Assembly: GCF_010093235.1 (NCBI RefSeq)
Contig: NZ_PDWP01000005.1
Span: 62,001 to 126,000 of the forward strand
From: Pseudoxanthomonas suwonensis
Lineage (GTDB): Bacteria; Pseudomonadota; Gammaproteobacteria; Xanthomonadales; Xanthomonadaceae
Length of the DNA stretch: 64,000 nucleotides
Reading direction: 5' to 3'
A program made the position numbers and the translations under genes. Positions within the stretch are counted from its first letter, which is position 1, and each line of letters opens with the position of its first letter. Of this stretch, positions 1 through 9,137 are shown piece by piece. The notes beneath the pieces were generated by a model. The model worked only from the letters and a program-made list of their open reading frames with translations, had not been told where the DNA came from and ran no database searches.

Positions 1-59
1 GCGCACACGCGCCAGCGGTACCTGCCGACCTTGCCGGCGACCGGTGCCGGAGTCGCCAT
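1..59 (-). CDS. MFS transporter N-terminus, partial (hexuronate-type?)
   Basis: Only the first 19 to 20 codons are inside the window. An ATG on the minus strand at 59-57 opens a frame that runs off the left edge and reads MATPAPVAGKVGRYRWRVCA. The GRYRW-R-VCA stretch resembles the start of hexuronate/ExuT-type major facilitator transporters just before transmembrane helix 1. The gene diverges from the TonB-dependent receptor and would share its upstream regulatory region. Uptake of glucuronate or a related acid would fit the xylan-like context. This is inferred from about 20 residues, so the family is tentative and the substrate unknown. Confidence 0.45.
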   Translation of the reverse strand, partial: MATPAPVAGKVGRYRWRVC

Positions 60-157
60 GTTCACCGGTTACCTCCGCGCGCGGCTGCGCTGCAGCGCAA
101 CATAAATACGCGATTATCGCAGTGCAGCATAAGCTCCCTTCCCGAGGTGCGTTGCTT

Positions 158-171
158 TGATATCGGTATCA
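158..171. promoter_or_regulatory. Candidate LacI-family-type operator
   Basis: TGATATCGGTATCA is one base away from the perfect palindrome TGATACCGGTATCA. It has a central CG, the usual shape of LacI-family operators. It lies between the divergent MFS transporter and TonB receptor genes. The symmetry is seen directly; the regulator is inferred, and no LacI gene is in the window. Confidence 0.35.
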
Positions 172-330
172 TTAACACAGCACGATACTCGCCACCACCT
201 CGAGCGCGAGTAATACCAGCGATGTCAGCGCTGTCATCCGCGAGTGCGGATCCCCCTTGAAATACAGGCTTTTTCATCGTGCAGCGCAACATGCGGCACC
301 GCATTGAAATGCGGGTTGCGCATGCTTTTC

Positions 331-344
331 TGTGAGCGCTACCA
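331..344. promoter_or_regulatory. xyl-box-like operator upstream of the TonB receptor
   Basis: TGTGAGCGCTACCA is the reverse complement of the xanthomonad xyl-box TGGTAGCGCTAACA with one mismatch. The xyl-box is the site described for the XylR repressor of the xylan/xylose regulon in Xanthomonas. It lies about 146 bp upstream of the chosen receptor start. The rest of 60-489 shows no gene I can support. Confidence 0.6.
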
Positions 345-489
345 TCGCCGCCGCTTGTGGGACCGGTGTCGCTCCATGAAAACAGCGATATCGCCCGGCA
401 GCGAAATCACATACCAACAGCCAGAGACACCGGTGGACGTAACGCTCGCACGACGCGGCGCCCTGTCCACCAGAACGGGAGGGAATACG

Positions 490-3369
490 GTGAACAGGAA
501 GCCTTGCAAGACAGAACTGTCGCGCGCATTGGGCCTGCTGTGCCTGGCGATCGCCAGCGGCAGCGCGTTCGCGCAGGAAACGGAGGCCGGGCAGGACGGC
601 GACCAGGCGGTCCAGCTCGATACGGTGACCGTCCGCGGTTTCCGGCAGAGCCTGCAGTACTCGACCGAAGCCAAGCGTGACTCCACCGGCTTCACCGACT
701 CGATCTTCGCCGAGGACATCGGCAAGTTCCCGGACACCAACATCGCCGAGTCGCTGGCGCGCGTGCCGGGCATCCAGCTCAACCGCGACGTCAACGGCGA
801 AGGCCTGAACATCGCCATCCGCGGCCTGCCCAACAGCTTCACCAAGACCACCATCAACGGCGCCTCGGTGGCGACCGCCTCGATCGGCCTGGATGCGACC
901 AACCAGAACCGCGAGGTCGACCTCAACATCTTCCCGACCGAGTTCTTCAACCAGCTGACGGTCTACAAGTCGCCGACCGCCAAGCTGCCGGAAGGCGGCG
1001 CCGCCGGCGTGGTCGACATGCGCAACATGCGCCCGTTCGACATGCCGGGCTCCCACCTGACCTACTCGCTGCAGGCCGACTACAACGACAACAGCGAGAA
1101 GACCAGCCCGCGCGGCACCGTGATCGGGTCCTGGACCAACGCGGACGGCACCTTCGGCGTGCTGGCCGGCGTGACCTCGCAGCGCGGCAAGCTGGGCGTG
1201 GAAGGCTACGAGACCATCGGCTGGACCAACCCGAACCTGACCAACGCCCAGTGCGGCAACGGCGGCGCCCCGGACGGCTGCCCGGCCCTGGGCCAGCCCT
1301 GCAATGTCACCGGTGGCAACGGCTGGCGCATCCCGGACAGCGTTCCGAACAACGGCTCGACCATCGCCGCCGGCCTGACCCCGGGCCAGGCGATCGACGC
1401 CGCGTGGCTGGAGGCCAACAACCCGGGCCTGTCCGCCGCGCAGATCGGCGAAGCGCTGATCCCGCGCCTGGGCCGTCCGGTGCACATGTCCGGCGACCGC
1501 GACCGCGATGCCTTCCTGGCTTCGGTGCAGTGGCGTCCGAACGACAGCGTCGAGGCCTACGTCGACGTGCTGTACACCGACGTACACCGCACCAACCAGC
1601 GCCTGGACATGAACCTGGTGGGCCGCAACGGCGCGATCATCCCGCTGGACATGCAGCTGGACGCGAACAACGTCGTCACCAGCGCCACCTTCACCAACGC
1701 CCAGTTCTTCCTGGAAGCGCGTCCGTACGTGGAGGACGTCAAGTACTGGCACGTGACCCCGGGCGCGACCTTCTGGTTCGGCGCCGACCAGAACATCAAG
1801 CTGGACGTGCAGGCCAACGCCAGCCGCAGCTGGATGTTCCGCGAGTCGCCGACCATCCTGTTCAACTCGCCGTTCACCACCCTGCAGTACACCAACAACG
1901 GTGACGTCCCGAGCTGGACCACCGGCATCGACCTGAACGACCCCAATCTGGGCTGGACCTGGGAAGGCGGCCGCGTGTGGGCGCAGAACGAGAAGCGCGT
2001 CACCGAGACCAGCGGCTTCCGCGCCGACCTGCAGCTGGGCGACGACCGCAACAACCTGACCGTCGGCGTGGCCTGGGACAACAACCAGCGCCGCATCCAG
2101 GGCTTCGGCGACACCGGCAGCGGCTGGCAGCCGTATGCGTTCGACCTGGTCGACGACGCCAGGCTGGCCGACTACATCGTGCCGGGCCCGGCGGGCTTCG
2201 TCTCGGTGGACTACAAGCGCTTCATGCGCGACACCAACTACGCCCAGTACCGCGACGCGGCGGACGAGGCGGGCGGCCCGAACACCGGCGGCTCCACCGG
2301 CGGCTTCGACGAGACCAGCAAGGCCGCCTACATCATGGTCAACGGCGAGTCGGACATCCTGGGCCGCGGCCTGCGCTACAACTTCGGCGTGCGCTACGTG
2401 ACCACCGACCAGGAGGTCAGCGGGCCGGTGACCATCGGCGGCAACCGCGTCTGGCAGACCCTGGAGGGCGACTACTCCGAGTGGCTGCCGTCGTTCAGCG
2501 CGGCGTGGGACGTGACCGACAACGTGGTGCTGCGCACCTCGGCCTCGCGCACCATGACCCGCCCGAACCCGAGCTCGATGCTGCCGGCGACCACCTTCAC
2601 CGACATCTCGGCGCAGGTGGCCAACCAGGGCAACCCGGACCTCACCCCGTACATCTCCACCAACTTCGACATCGGTGGCGAGTGGTACACCGGCGGCGAG
2701 GGCTTCGTCGGCCTGACCCTGTTCAACAAGCGCGTCGAGGGTTACACCTACCAGGGCGTGACCACCCGTCCGTTCCGCAGCCTGGGCATCCCGTTCGAGG
2801 GCCTGGTCGACTCGCAGCAGCGGGCGATCAACTCGCGCGGCGGCCCGGACGTGGCCACGGTCAACGTGCAGCAGCAGGTCAACGCCGACGCCGAGCTGGA
2901 GATCCGCGGCTGGGAGGCGATCTGGGTGCAGCCGCTGAGCGTGGTGCTGGAAGGCCTGGGCTTCATGGCCAACTACACCAAGCTGGACATCAAGACCCTG
3001 GGCCGCGACGCCGAAGCGCTGGCCGGCAACGTCTACGGCGTCGCCCCGTCGCTGTGGAACGCCACCACCTACTGGGAAAACGACGTCGCCTCGGTGCGCC
3101 TGTCCTACACCTGGACGGAGGGCGCCACCGGCACCGGTCCGAACCAGCAGGGCATCCCGTTCGCGCAGATCTACGGCGAGGACCGTGGCCAGCTCGACCT
3201 GTCGGCCAGCTACACGCTGAAGAACATCCGTTCGCAGCCGCAGCTGACCTTCAACGTGCTGAACATCACCGGCGAGGAGCGTCGTTCCTACTTCGCCTAC
3301 CCGAACGCGGTGAACGACCTGTACGACCCGGGCCGGACCGTCACCGTGGGTATCCGCGGCACGTTCTGA
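490..3369 (+). CDS. TonB-dependent receptor (Xanthomonas/Caulobacter type)
   Basis: Outer-membrane active transporter of about 959 residues, energised by TonB-ExbB-ExbD. The chosen start is GTG at 490, with GGGAGGG about 6 bases upstream. It is followed by a classic signal peptide (basic RK, a leucine/alanine core, and an AFA-Q cleavage site near residue 29). A plug domain follows with motifs such as AEDIGKFPDTNIAESLARVPG and IRGL. A long beta-barrel follows and ends in phenylalanine. This is the TonB-Xanth-Caul subtype often used for plant oligosaccharides. An upstream ATG at 376 is in frame but lacks the signal-peptide logic. The xyl-box-like site and the following sugar genes suggest a xylo- or arabino-oligosaccharide ligand. 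Confidence 0.93.
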   Translation: MNRKPCKTELSRALGLLCLAIASGSAFAQETEAGQDGDQAVQLDTVTVRGFRQSLQYSTEAKRDSTGFTDSIFAEDIGKFPDTNIAESLARVPGIQLNRDVNGEGLNIAIRGLPNSFTKTTINGASVATASIGLDATNQNREVDLNIFPTEFFNQLTVYKSPTAKLPEGGAAGVVDMRNMRPFDMPGSHLTYSLQADYNDNSEKTSPRGTVIGSWTNADGTFGVLAGVTSQRGKLGVEGYETIGWTNPNLTNAQCGNGGAPDGCPALGQPCNVTGGNGWRIPDSVPNNGSTIAAGLTPGQAIDAAWLEANNPGLSAAQIGEALIPRLGRPVHMSGDRDRDAFLASVQWRPNDSVEAYVDVLYTDVHRTNQRLDMNLVGRNGAIIPLDMQLDANNVVTSATFTNAQFFLEARPYVEDVKYWHVTPGATFWFGADQNIKLDVQANASRSWMFRESPTILFNSPFTTLQYTNNGDVPSWTTGIDLNDPNLGWTWEGGRVWAQNEKRVTETSGFRADLQLGDDRNNLTVGVAWDNNQRRIQGFGDTGSGWQPYAFDLVDDARLADYIVPGPAGFVSVDYKRFMRDTNYAQYRDAADEAGGPNTGGSTGGFDETSKAAYIMVNGESDILGRGLRYNFGVRYVTTDQEVSGPVTIGGNRVWQTLEGDYSEWLPSFSAAWDVTDNVVLRTSASRTMTRPNPSSMLPATTFTDISAQVANQGNPDLTPYISTNFDIGGEWYTGGEGFVGLTLFNKRVEGYTYQGVTTRPFRSLGIPFEGLVDSQQRAINSRGGPDVATVNVQQQVNADAELEIRGWEAIWVQPLSVVLEGLGFMANYTKLDIKTLGRDAEALAGNVYGVAPSLWNATTYWENDVASVRLSYTWTEGATGTGPNQQGIPFAQIYGEDRGQLDLSASYTLKNIRSQPQLTFNVLNITGEERRSYFAYPNAVNDLYDPGRTVTVGIRGTF

Positions 3370-3391
3370 TTGCTGCACTGCAGTAAGGATT

Positions 3392-3436
3392 GCGGCCCAC
3401 CCGGCGCTTCGGCGTCGGCGTGGGCCGCGTTCTTTT
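3392..3436 (+). terminator. Rho-independent terminator after the TonB receptor
   Basis: A perfect 9-bp stem, GCGGCCCAC with GTGGGCCGC, encloses a GC-rich 19-base loop and is followed by TTCTTTT. It begins 23 bases after the receptor stop codon. Confidence 0.8.
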
Positions 3437-3560
3437 GGGGGCAAAAACCCCTGAAAAACAGCTATTCCGGCACCGCACGCGGCGCGCGCGGATGAATCGC
3501 TCACGCCCGTCCGGTGGCCGCGTATTTCGACGCCGCGCTTGGGGTATGCTTCGGGGCCGA

Positions 3561-3574
3561 TGGTAGCGGTAACC
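3561..3574. promoter_or_regulatory. xyl-box-like operator upstream of the sugar symporter
   Basis: TGGTAGCGGTAACC matches the xyl-box TGGTAGCGCTAACA at 12 of 14 positions. It lies 84 bp upstream of the symporter start and suggests co-regulation with the receptor. Confidence 0.5.
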
Positions 3575-3657
3575 TGCGTCCCGTCCGCGTGGCGGGGCAT
3601 CATCGGACACCGTCCGGGAACGGACTGCCATTCCACCAAGCATCCAGCCGGGGACGC

Positions 3658-5139
3658 ATGAGCAGCAGCAACAGCGAGATCCTTTCCGTACGCGAGAAGG
3701 TCGGTTACAGCCTGGGTGACCTGTCGGCGAACCTGATCTTCCAGACGTTGATGACGTTCCTGGCGTACTTCTACACCGACATCTACCGCATCCCCGCCGC
3801 CACCGCGGCCACCATCATCTTCGTGGTCGGCCTGCTGGGTGCGTTCGTATTCACCCCGCTGGTGGCGGTGCTGGCCGACCGCACCCACTCCCGCTGGGGC
3901 AAGTTCCGGCCGTGGATCCTGTGGACCGCGGTGCCGTTCGGCGTGCTCTCGCTGCTGGCCTTCAGCACCCCGGACCTGGGCCCGCAGGGCAAGGTGATCT
4001 ACGCGGCGACCACCTACACCCTGCTGGTGCTGGTGTACGCGGCCAACAACCTGCCGTACTCGGCGCTCAGCGGCGTGCTCACCGGCAACATGGGCGAGCG
4101 CAACAGCCTGTCGTCCTACCGTTTCGTGGCGGTGATGGTGGCCCAGCTGGTAGTGCAGGCCCTGCTGCTGCCGCTGGTCAACATCCTCGGCGACGGCGAC
4201 CGCGTGCAGGGCTTCCGCAACACGATGCTGCTGTTCGCGGTGGTCGGCACCGTGTTCTTCCTGATCACGTTCTTCACCACCCGCGAGCGCGTGGTGCCGG
4301 CACAGGAGCAGAAGTCCAGCATCGGACGGGACCTCGCCGACCTGGCCGGCAACCGGCCCTGGCTGATCATGCTGCTGGTGACCATCCTGGTGTTCACCAC
4401 CCTGGCGCTGAAGGGCGGTACCTACGTCTACTACTTCGAGAACTATCTGCAGGAGCCGGCGATGGCCCGCTTCCTGGACTCGATCGGCTTCTACAGCATC
4501 CTGGGGGGCATCAACTCGGCCCTGGTCGGCATGGGCCTGGCCGGCTTCGAACTGCCCGAGGATGCCACCACCTCCGCTTTCGGCCTGTTCAATGCCGGCG
4601 GCATCATCCTGATGGTGGTGGGTATCGGCTTCTCGCGGAAGCTGGCCGACCGGTTCGGCAAGCGCGACGTGTTCGGCGTGTTCCTGGTCATCTCGACCCT
4701 GTTCATGCTCGCCTTCTACGTCATCCCGCCGGATCGCATCGGCCTGGTGTTCGGTGCGCAGATCCTGCACGGCTTCTTCTACGGCATCACCATCCCGCTG
4801 CTGTGGGCGATGGTGGCCGACGTGGCCGACTACTCCGAATGGAAGAACCACCGCCGCGCCACCGCCATCATCTTCTCCGCGATCCTGTGCGGCCTGAAGG
4901 TCGGCCTGAGCGTGGGCGGTGCCCTGGTCGCCGGCATCCTCGCCCATTACGGCTACGACGCCGACCTGCAGGCGCAGTCGCCGGACACGATCAACGGCAT
5001 CCGCCTGGCGGTGAGCCTGTACTGCTCGGTGCCGTTCCTGGTCGCCGCGGCCCTGCTGTTCTTCTACAAGATCAACAAGCCGATGGAATCGCAGATCGAG
5101 CGCGACCTGGCCGCGCGCCGCGTCGCCCAGCCGGCCTGA
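3658..5139 (+). CDS. GPH-family sugar:cation symporter (XylP/MelB-like)
   Basis: Inner-membrane glycoside-pentoside-hexuronide:cation symporter of 493 residues with about 12 hydrophobic segments. It begins with the typical REKVGYSLGDLSANLIFQ. The conserved ADRTHSRWGKFRPW loop after the second to third helix is diagnostic of the family. ATG at 3658 is preceded by GGGGA. The gene leads a probable three-gene operon with the GH43 enzyme and aldose-1-epimerase and has a xyl-box-like site upstream. The most likely role is import of a pentose or small oligosaccharide released in the periplasm; the exact sugar cannot be read from sequence. Confidence 0.9.
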   Translation: MSSSNSEILSVREKVGYSLGDLSANLIFQTLMTFLAYFYTDIYRIPAATAATIIFVVGLLGAFVFTPLVAVLADRTHSRWGKFRPWILWTAVPFGVLSLLAFSTPDLGPQGKVIYAATTYTLLVLVYAANNLPYSALSGVLTGNMGERNSLSSYRFVAVMVAQLVVQALLLPLVNILGDGDRVQGFRNTMLLFAVVGTVFFLITFFTTRERVVPAQEQKSSIGRDLADLAGNRPWLIMLLVTILVFTTLALKGGTYVYYFENYLQEPAMARFLDSIGFYSILGGINSALVGMGLAGFELPEDATTSAFGLFNAGGIILMVVGIGFSRKLADRFGKRDVFGVFLVISTLFMLAFYVIPPDRIGLVFGAQILHGFFYGITIPLLWAMVADVADYSEWKNHRRATAIIFSAILCGLKVGLSVGGALVAGILAHYGYDADLQAQSPDTINGIRLAVSLYCSVPFLVAAALLFFYKINKPMESQIERDLAARRVAQPA

Positions 5140-5176
5140 GGCATCAGCAAAGCAATCCCCGAGGAATCCCGATCCC

Positions 5177-6196
5177 ATGGCAGACCGTGAATACACCCAG
5201 GCCGAGCTCGAAGAGATCGCCACCAAGGCCATCTCCAGACCGCTGGTGACCCACATCTACACCGCCGACCCCTCGGCGCACGTGTTCGAGGGCAAGCTGT
5301 ACATCTATCCCTCGCACGACATCGAGACAGGCGCTGCGTTCGACGACGACGGCGGCCACTTCCAGATGGAGGACTACCACGTCTTCCGCCAGGACTCGCC
5401 CGACAGCCCGGCCGAGGACTGCGGCGTGGCCCTGCACGTGAAGGACGTGCCGTGGGCGGCCAGGCAGATGTGGGCCCCGGACGCGGCATGCAAGGACGGC
5501 AGGTACTACTTCTACTTCCCGGCCAAGCGCGCCGACGGCATCTTCCAGATCGGCGTCGCCATCGGCGACCGCCCGGAAGGTCCGTTCAAGGCCGAGCCGG
5601 AGGCGATCGAGGGCAGCTATTCGATCGACCCGGCCGTGTTCGGCGACGACGACGGCGAGCACTACATGTATTTCGGCGGCCTGTGGGGCGGCCAGCTGCA
5701 GAAGTACCGCGACAACCGCTACGACCCGGCCCACGAGGAGCCGGGCGACGACGAGCCGGCGCTGGGCGCCCGCGTGGCGCGCCTGTCGGCGGACATGAAG
5801 CGGTTCGCCGAGGCGCCGCGCGAGGTCGTGATCCTCGACGAGTCCGGGCAGCCGCTGAAGGCCGGCGACCATGCGCGGCGCTATTTCGAGGGCCCCTGGA
5901 TGCACAAGTACCAGGGCACGTACTACCTCTCGTACTCGACCGGCAACACCCACCAGCTGTGCTACGCCACGGCCGACAACCCGTATGGCCCGTTCACCTA
6001 CCGCGGCGTGATCCTCACCCCGGTGGTGGGCTGGACCACCCACCACTCGATCGTCGAGTTCGGCGGCAAGTGGTGGCTGTACTACCACGACTCGGTGCTG
6101 TCCGGCGGGGTGACCCACCTGCGGTCGATCAAGGTCACCGAGCTGCACTACGAAGCCGATGGCAGCATCCGCACCCTGCACCCGTATGGAGCGTGA
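5177..6196 (+). CDS. Glycoside hydrolase family 43 (xylosidase/arabinofuranosidase)
   Basis: A 339-residue GH43 five-bladed beta-propeller enzyme with no signal peptide, hence cytoplasmic. It would split xylo- or arabino-oligosaccharides by inversion. The family pattern is visible: HIYTADPSAHVF near residue 27 carries the first acidic residue, SIDPAVFGDDDGEHY sits mid-protein, and EGPWMHKYQGTYYLSYS supplies the proposed acid glutamate. GAGGAA precedes ATG at 5177. It lies 37 bases after the symporter and overlaps the epimerase by 11 bases. GH43 covers beta-xylosidase and alpha-L-arabinofuranosidase activities, and sequence alone does not decide between them. Confidence 0.9.
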   Translation: MADREYTQAELEEIATKAISRPLVTHIYTADPSAHVFEGKLYIYPSHDIETGAAFDDDGGHFQMEDYHVFRQDSPDSPAEDCGVALHVKDVPWAARQMWAPDAACKDGRYYFYFPAKRADGIFQIGVAIGDRPEGPFKAEPEAIEGSYSIDPAVFGDDDGEHYMYFGGLWGGQLQKYRDNRYDPAHEEPGDDEPALGARVARLSADMKRFAEAPREVVILDESGQPLKAGDHARRYFEGPWMHKYQGTYYLSYSTGNTHQLCYATADNPYGPFTYRGVILTPVVGWTTHHSIVEFGGKWWLYYHDSVLSGGVTHLRSIKVTELHYEADGSIRTLHPYGA

Positions 6197-7016
6197 GGTC
6201 GCGCTGCCGGGCGCGCTCGACGAGCTGCCGCCGGGCCCGCTGCTGACCCTGTCCGAAGGCGCCGTGGCGATCGACGTGGCGCCGGAGGCCGGTGGCCGCA
6301 TCGCCCAGATCCGGGTCGACGGGATCGAGCAGCTCGTGGGCTACGGCGAGTACGGCTCGGATGCGGCCATCGCCTGGGGTTCGTATCCGATGGTGCCGTG
6401 GTGCGGCCGCATCCGCGACGGCCGCTTCGCCTTCGCCGGACAGGCGCACCAGCTGCCACGCAACCTCGGCGGCCACGCGATCCACGGCGTCGGTTTCGTC
6501 CTGCCCTGGCAGGTGGTCGAGCGTTCGCAGCGCGAGCTGGAGCTGGCGCTGGAACTGCCGGAGGACGGCCGCTGGCCGTTCGGCGGACGTGCCCGCCAGC
6601 GCATCGTGCTGGAGCCGCGCGGCCTGCTGCTGGAGCTGGCGGTCACCGCCGGGGAGAGGGCCATGCCGCTGACCTTCGGCTGGCATCCGTGGTTCCGCAA
6701 GCCGGAACGGCTGGAGTTCTCGCCCACCGCGATGTATCCGCGCGACGAGAGCCATGTCGCCACCCTGCCGCTGGTCCCGCCGGGGCCGGGGCCGTGGGAC
6801 GACTGCTTCGTCAACACCGCGCCGGTGGTGCTGCACCGCGCCGGCCAGGTGCTGCGCCTGACCTCCGGATGCGACCACTGGGTGGTTTACGACGGCACCG
6901 CGCACGCGACCTGCGTGGAGCCGCAGACAGGCCCGGCCGATGCCTTCAACCTCGGCTCGCCGGAACTGCAGCCCGGGCAGGAGGCCTCGGCCTGGTACCG
7001 GATGGAGTGGGACTGA
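6186..7016 (+). CDS. Aldose 1-epimerase family protein
   Basis: A 276-residue mutarotase-fold protein that would interconvert alpha and beta anomers of sugars released by the upstream glycosidase. Visible features are the galactose-mutarotase-like GGRIAQIRVDG, the histidine-bearing GGHAIHGVGF, the FGWHPWF segment, and a late CVEPQTGPADAFN with the likely catalytic glutamate. The start at 6186 overlaps the GH43 stop, indicating translational coupling. An earlier in-frame start at 6159 would lie deeper in GH43. The last gene of the sugar operon; it converges with rep. Confidence 0.85.
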   Translation: MEREVALPGALDELPPGPLLTLSEGAVAIDVAPEAGGRIAQIRVDGIEQLVGYGEYGSDAAIAWGSYPMVPWCGRIRDGRFAFAGQAHQLPRNLGGHAIHGVGFVLPWQVVERSQRELELALELPEDGRWPFGGRARQRIVLEPRGLLLELAVTAGERAMPLTFGWHPWFRKPERLEFSPTAMYPRDESHVATLPLVPPGPGPWDDCFVNTAPVVLHRAGQVLRLTSGCDHWVVYDGTAHATCVEPQTGPADAFNLGSPELQPGQEASAWYRMEWD

Positions 7017-7031
7017 GGACCGGACCGGGCC

Positions 7032-9005
7032 TCAGTCGTCCAGCAGCGCCTGGATCGCGGCGAAGCCCGCGCTGGCGCGTTCCTTCTTGCGTTCGGCGTC
7101 GGCCACCGGGTCGGCGCCGTCGCGCTGCAGCTCGGCCGCGGGCAGTTCGTCCAGGAAGCGGCTGGGCTTGAGCCGCACCTTCTCGCGGAAGCGCCGGGTC
7201 TCGCGGCTGTAGCTCAGCCACAGGCGCTGCTTGGCGCGGGTGATGCCCACGTACATCAGCCGGCGCTCTTCCTCCAGCGAGCCTTCCTCCATGGCCGCAT
7301 CGTGCGGCAGGGTGCCGTCCTCGCAGCCGATGATGAAGACATAGCCGAACTCCAGGCCCTTGGCCGCGTGCAGGCTCATCAGCCGCACCTGGTTGCCGCC
7401 GTCGTCCTTGTCGTTGCGCGACAGCAGTGCAAGCTGCGCGGCCAGGTCGCCGGCGGTGGCGCCGCGCGGACCGCCCTCGAACCACTCGGCCAGTTCGTCC
7501 AGGTTGGCCTTGCGGCGCTGGAACGAGGCCTCGTCCTTGCACTGCGCGCGCAGCTCGTTGAGCAGGCCGGACTTCTCGGCCAGGCGCCGCACCAGGTCCG
7601 CGGCGCTCAGCTTCGTGGCGTGCTCGCGCAGGTCGGCGATGGCGTCGTTGAACGCGCCCAGGCCGTTGGCCGCGCGCGGCGGCAGCTGCTGCAGGGCGCC
7701 GATCGACTGCGCCGCGCGCGACAGCGGCATGTGCTTGCTGGCGGCCAGCTCGGCCAGGCGCGCCAGCGAGGTCGCGCCGACCTCGCGCTTGGGCGACTGC
7801 ACCGCGCGCAGGAAGGCCGCGTCGTCGTCCGGGTTGGCGATCACCCGCAGCCAGGAAAGCGCGTCCTTCACTTCCTGGCGTTCCAGGAAGGCGGTGCCGC
7901 CGGTGAGGTGGTAGGGCACGCGCAGCAGCTGCAGCGCCTTCTCCAGCGGCCGCGACTGGTGGTTGCTGCGGAACAGGATGCAGAACTCGCTCCACGGGAC
8001 CTGCTTGGCCTCGTGCAGGAACGCGATCTCGCCGGCGACCTTCTCCGCCTCGTGCTCGTTGTCGCGGCACTCCCACACGCGGATGCGCTCGCCGTCGGCC
8101 TGGTCCGACCACAGGGTCTTGAGGTGCTTGTGCGGGTTGCGCGCGATCAGCGCGTTGGCCGCGCGCAGCACGCGGTTGGAGCAGCGGTAGTTCTGCTCCA
8201 GCTTGATCACCTGCAGGTTCGGGTAGTCCTGGCCCATCTGGTCCAGGTTCTCCGGGTTGGCGCCACGCCAGGCATAGATGCTCTGGTCGTCGTCGCCCAC
8301 GCAGGTGAAGTTGCCGGCCGGGCCGGCGATGGCGCGCAGCAGCCGGTACTGGGCGTCGTTGGTGTCCTGGCACTCGTCGACCAGGAGGTAGCCGATGCGC
8401 TCGCGCCAGGCCCTGACCACGTCCTCGTTGCTCTCCAGTATCTGCAGCGGCAGGCGGATCAGGTCGTCGAAGTCGACCGCATTGAAGGTCTGCAGCCGCG
8501 CCTGGTAGCGCGCGTACAGCCTGGCCGCCTCCATCTCGCGGGTGGAGCGGGCCACGGCCAGGGCCTGCTCCGGCGACAGGCCGGCGTTCTTGGCGCGGGA
8601 GATCAGGTTGCGCGCGTCCTCGACCGAGTCCGGCTTGGCGCCGGGCATCAGGTCCTTGACCTGGGCGGCGGCGTCGTCGGCGTCGAAGATCGAAAAGCCG
8701 CGCTTGAGCCCGGCGGCCTCGTGCTCGATCTGCAGGAACTTCAGGCCCAGGGCGTGGAAGGTGCAGATGGTCAGGCCGTCGGCCGCGTCGCCCCTGATGC
8801 GCTTGGCCACGCGCTCGCGCATTTCCTTCGCCGACTTGTTGGTGAAGGTGATGGCCGCGATGCGCCGCGCCGGGTAGCGCCCGGTGGCGATCAGGTGGGC
8901 GATCTTCTCGACGATGACGCGGGTCTTGCCGCTGCCGGCGCCCGCAAGCACAAGCAGCGGGCCCTGGTCATGCAGTACGGCGGCGCGTTGCTGGGGATTG
9001 AGCAC
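7032..9005 (-). CDS. rep: ATP-dependent DNA helicase Rep
   Basis: A 657-residue UvrD/Rep superfamily 1 helicase, close to the usual 670. It is a 3'-to-5' helicase that helps replication forks pass nucleoprotein blocks. Motif I is LAGAGSGKT near the N-terminus; later come AITFTNKSAKEM, DECQDTN, GDDDQSIYAWRGA, LEQNYRCS and LMYVGITRAK. I place the start at GTG 9005 (VLNPQQ), because Rep proteins begin just before this NPQQ motif. The open frame continues upstream without family similarity. It converges with the sugar operon. Confidence 0.93.
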   Translation of the reverse strand: MLNPQQRAAVLHDQGPLLVLAGAGSGKTRVIVEKIAHLIATGRYPARRIAAITFTNKSAKEMRERVAKRIRGDAADGLTICTFHALGLKFLQIEHEAAGLKRGFSIFDADDAAAQVKDLMPGAKPDSVEDARNLISRAKNAGLSPEQALAVARSTREMEAARLYARYQARLQTFNAVDFDDLIRLPLQILESNEDVVRAWRERIGYLLVDECQDTNDAQYRLLRAIAGPAGNFTCVGDDDQSIYAWRGANPENLDQMGQDYPNLQVIKLEQNYRCSNRVLRAANALIARNPHKHLKTLWSDQADGERIRVWECRDNEHEAEKVAGEIAFLHEAKQVPWSEFCILFRSNHQSRPLEKALQLLRVPYHLTGGTAFLERQEVKDALSWLRVIANPDDDAAFLRAVQSPKREVGATSLARLAELAASKHMPLSRAAQSIGALQQLPPRAANGLGAFNDAIADLREHATKLSAADLVRRLAEKSGLLNELRAQCKDEASFQRRKANLDELAEWFEGGPRGATAGDLAAQLALLSRNDKDDGGNQVRLMSLHAAKGLEFGYVFIIGCEDGTLPHDAAMEEGSLEEERRLMYVGITRAKQRLWLSYSRETRRFREKVRLKPSRFLDELPAAELQRDGADPVADAERKKERASAGFAAIQALLDD

Positions 9006-9137
9006 GGCGGGACGGATGGAACGGGCGGGCCATTCTACCCGCTGCGGCGGGCCTGCCGGCCGGGTCCGGTCCGCCGCGGACGCGCCTGGCGGCCCCGGGC
9101 CTCGGCCCCGGGGGGGGCGCTGCCGTAAAATCCCGCG

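Noticed and set aside
274-5256. Very long minus-strand open frame opposite the sugar locus
   Set aside because: It is antisense to the TonB receptor, symporter and GH43 genes, has biased composition from high GC and no family motif.
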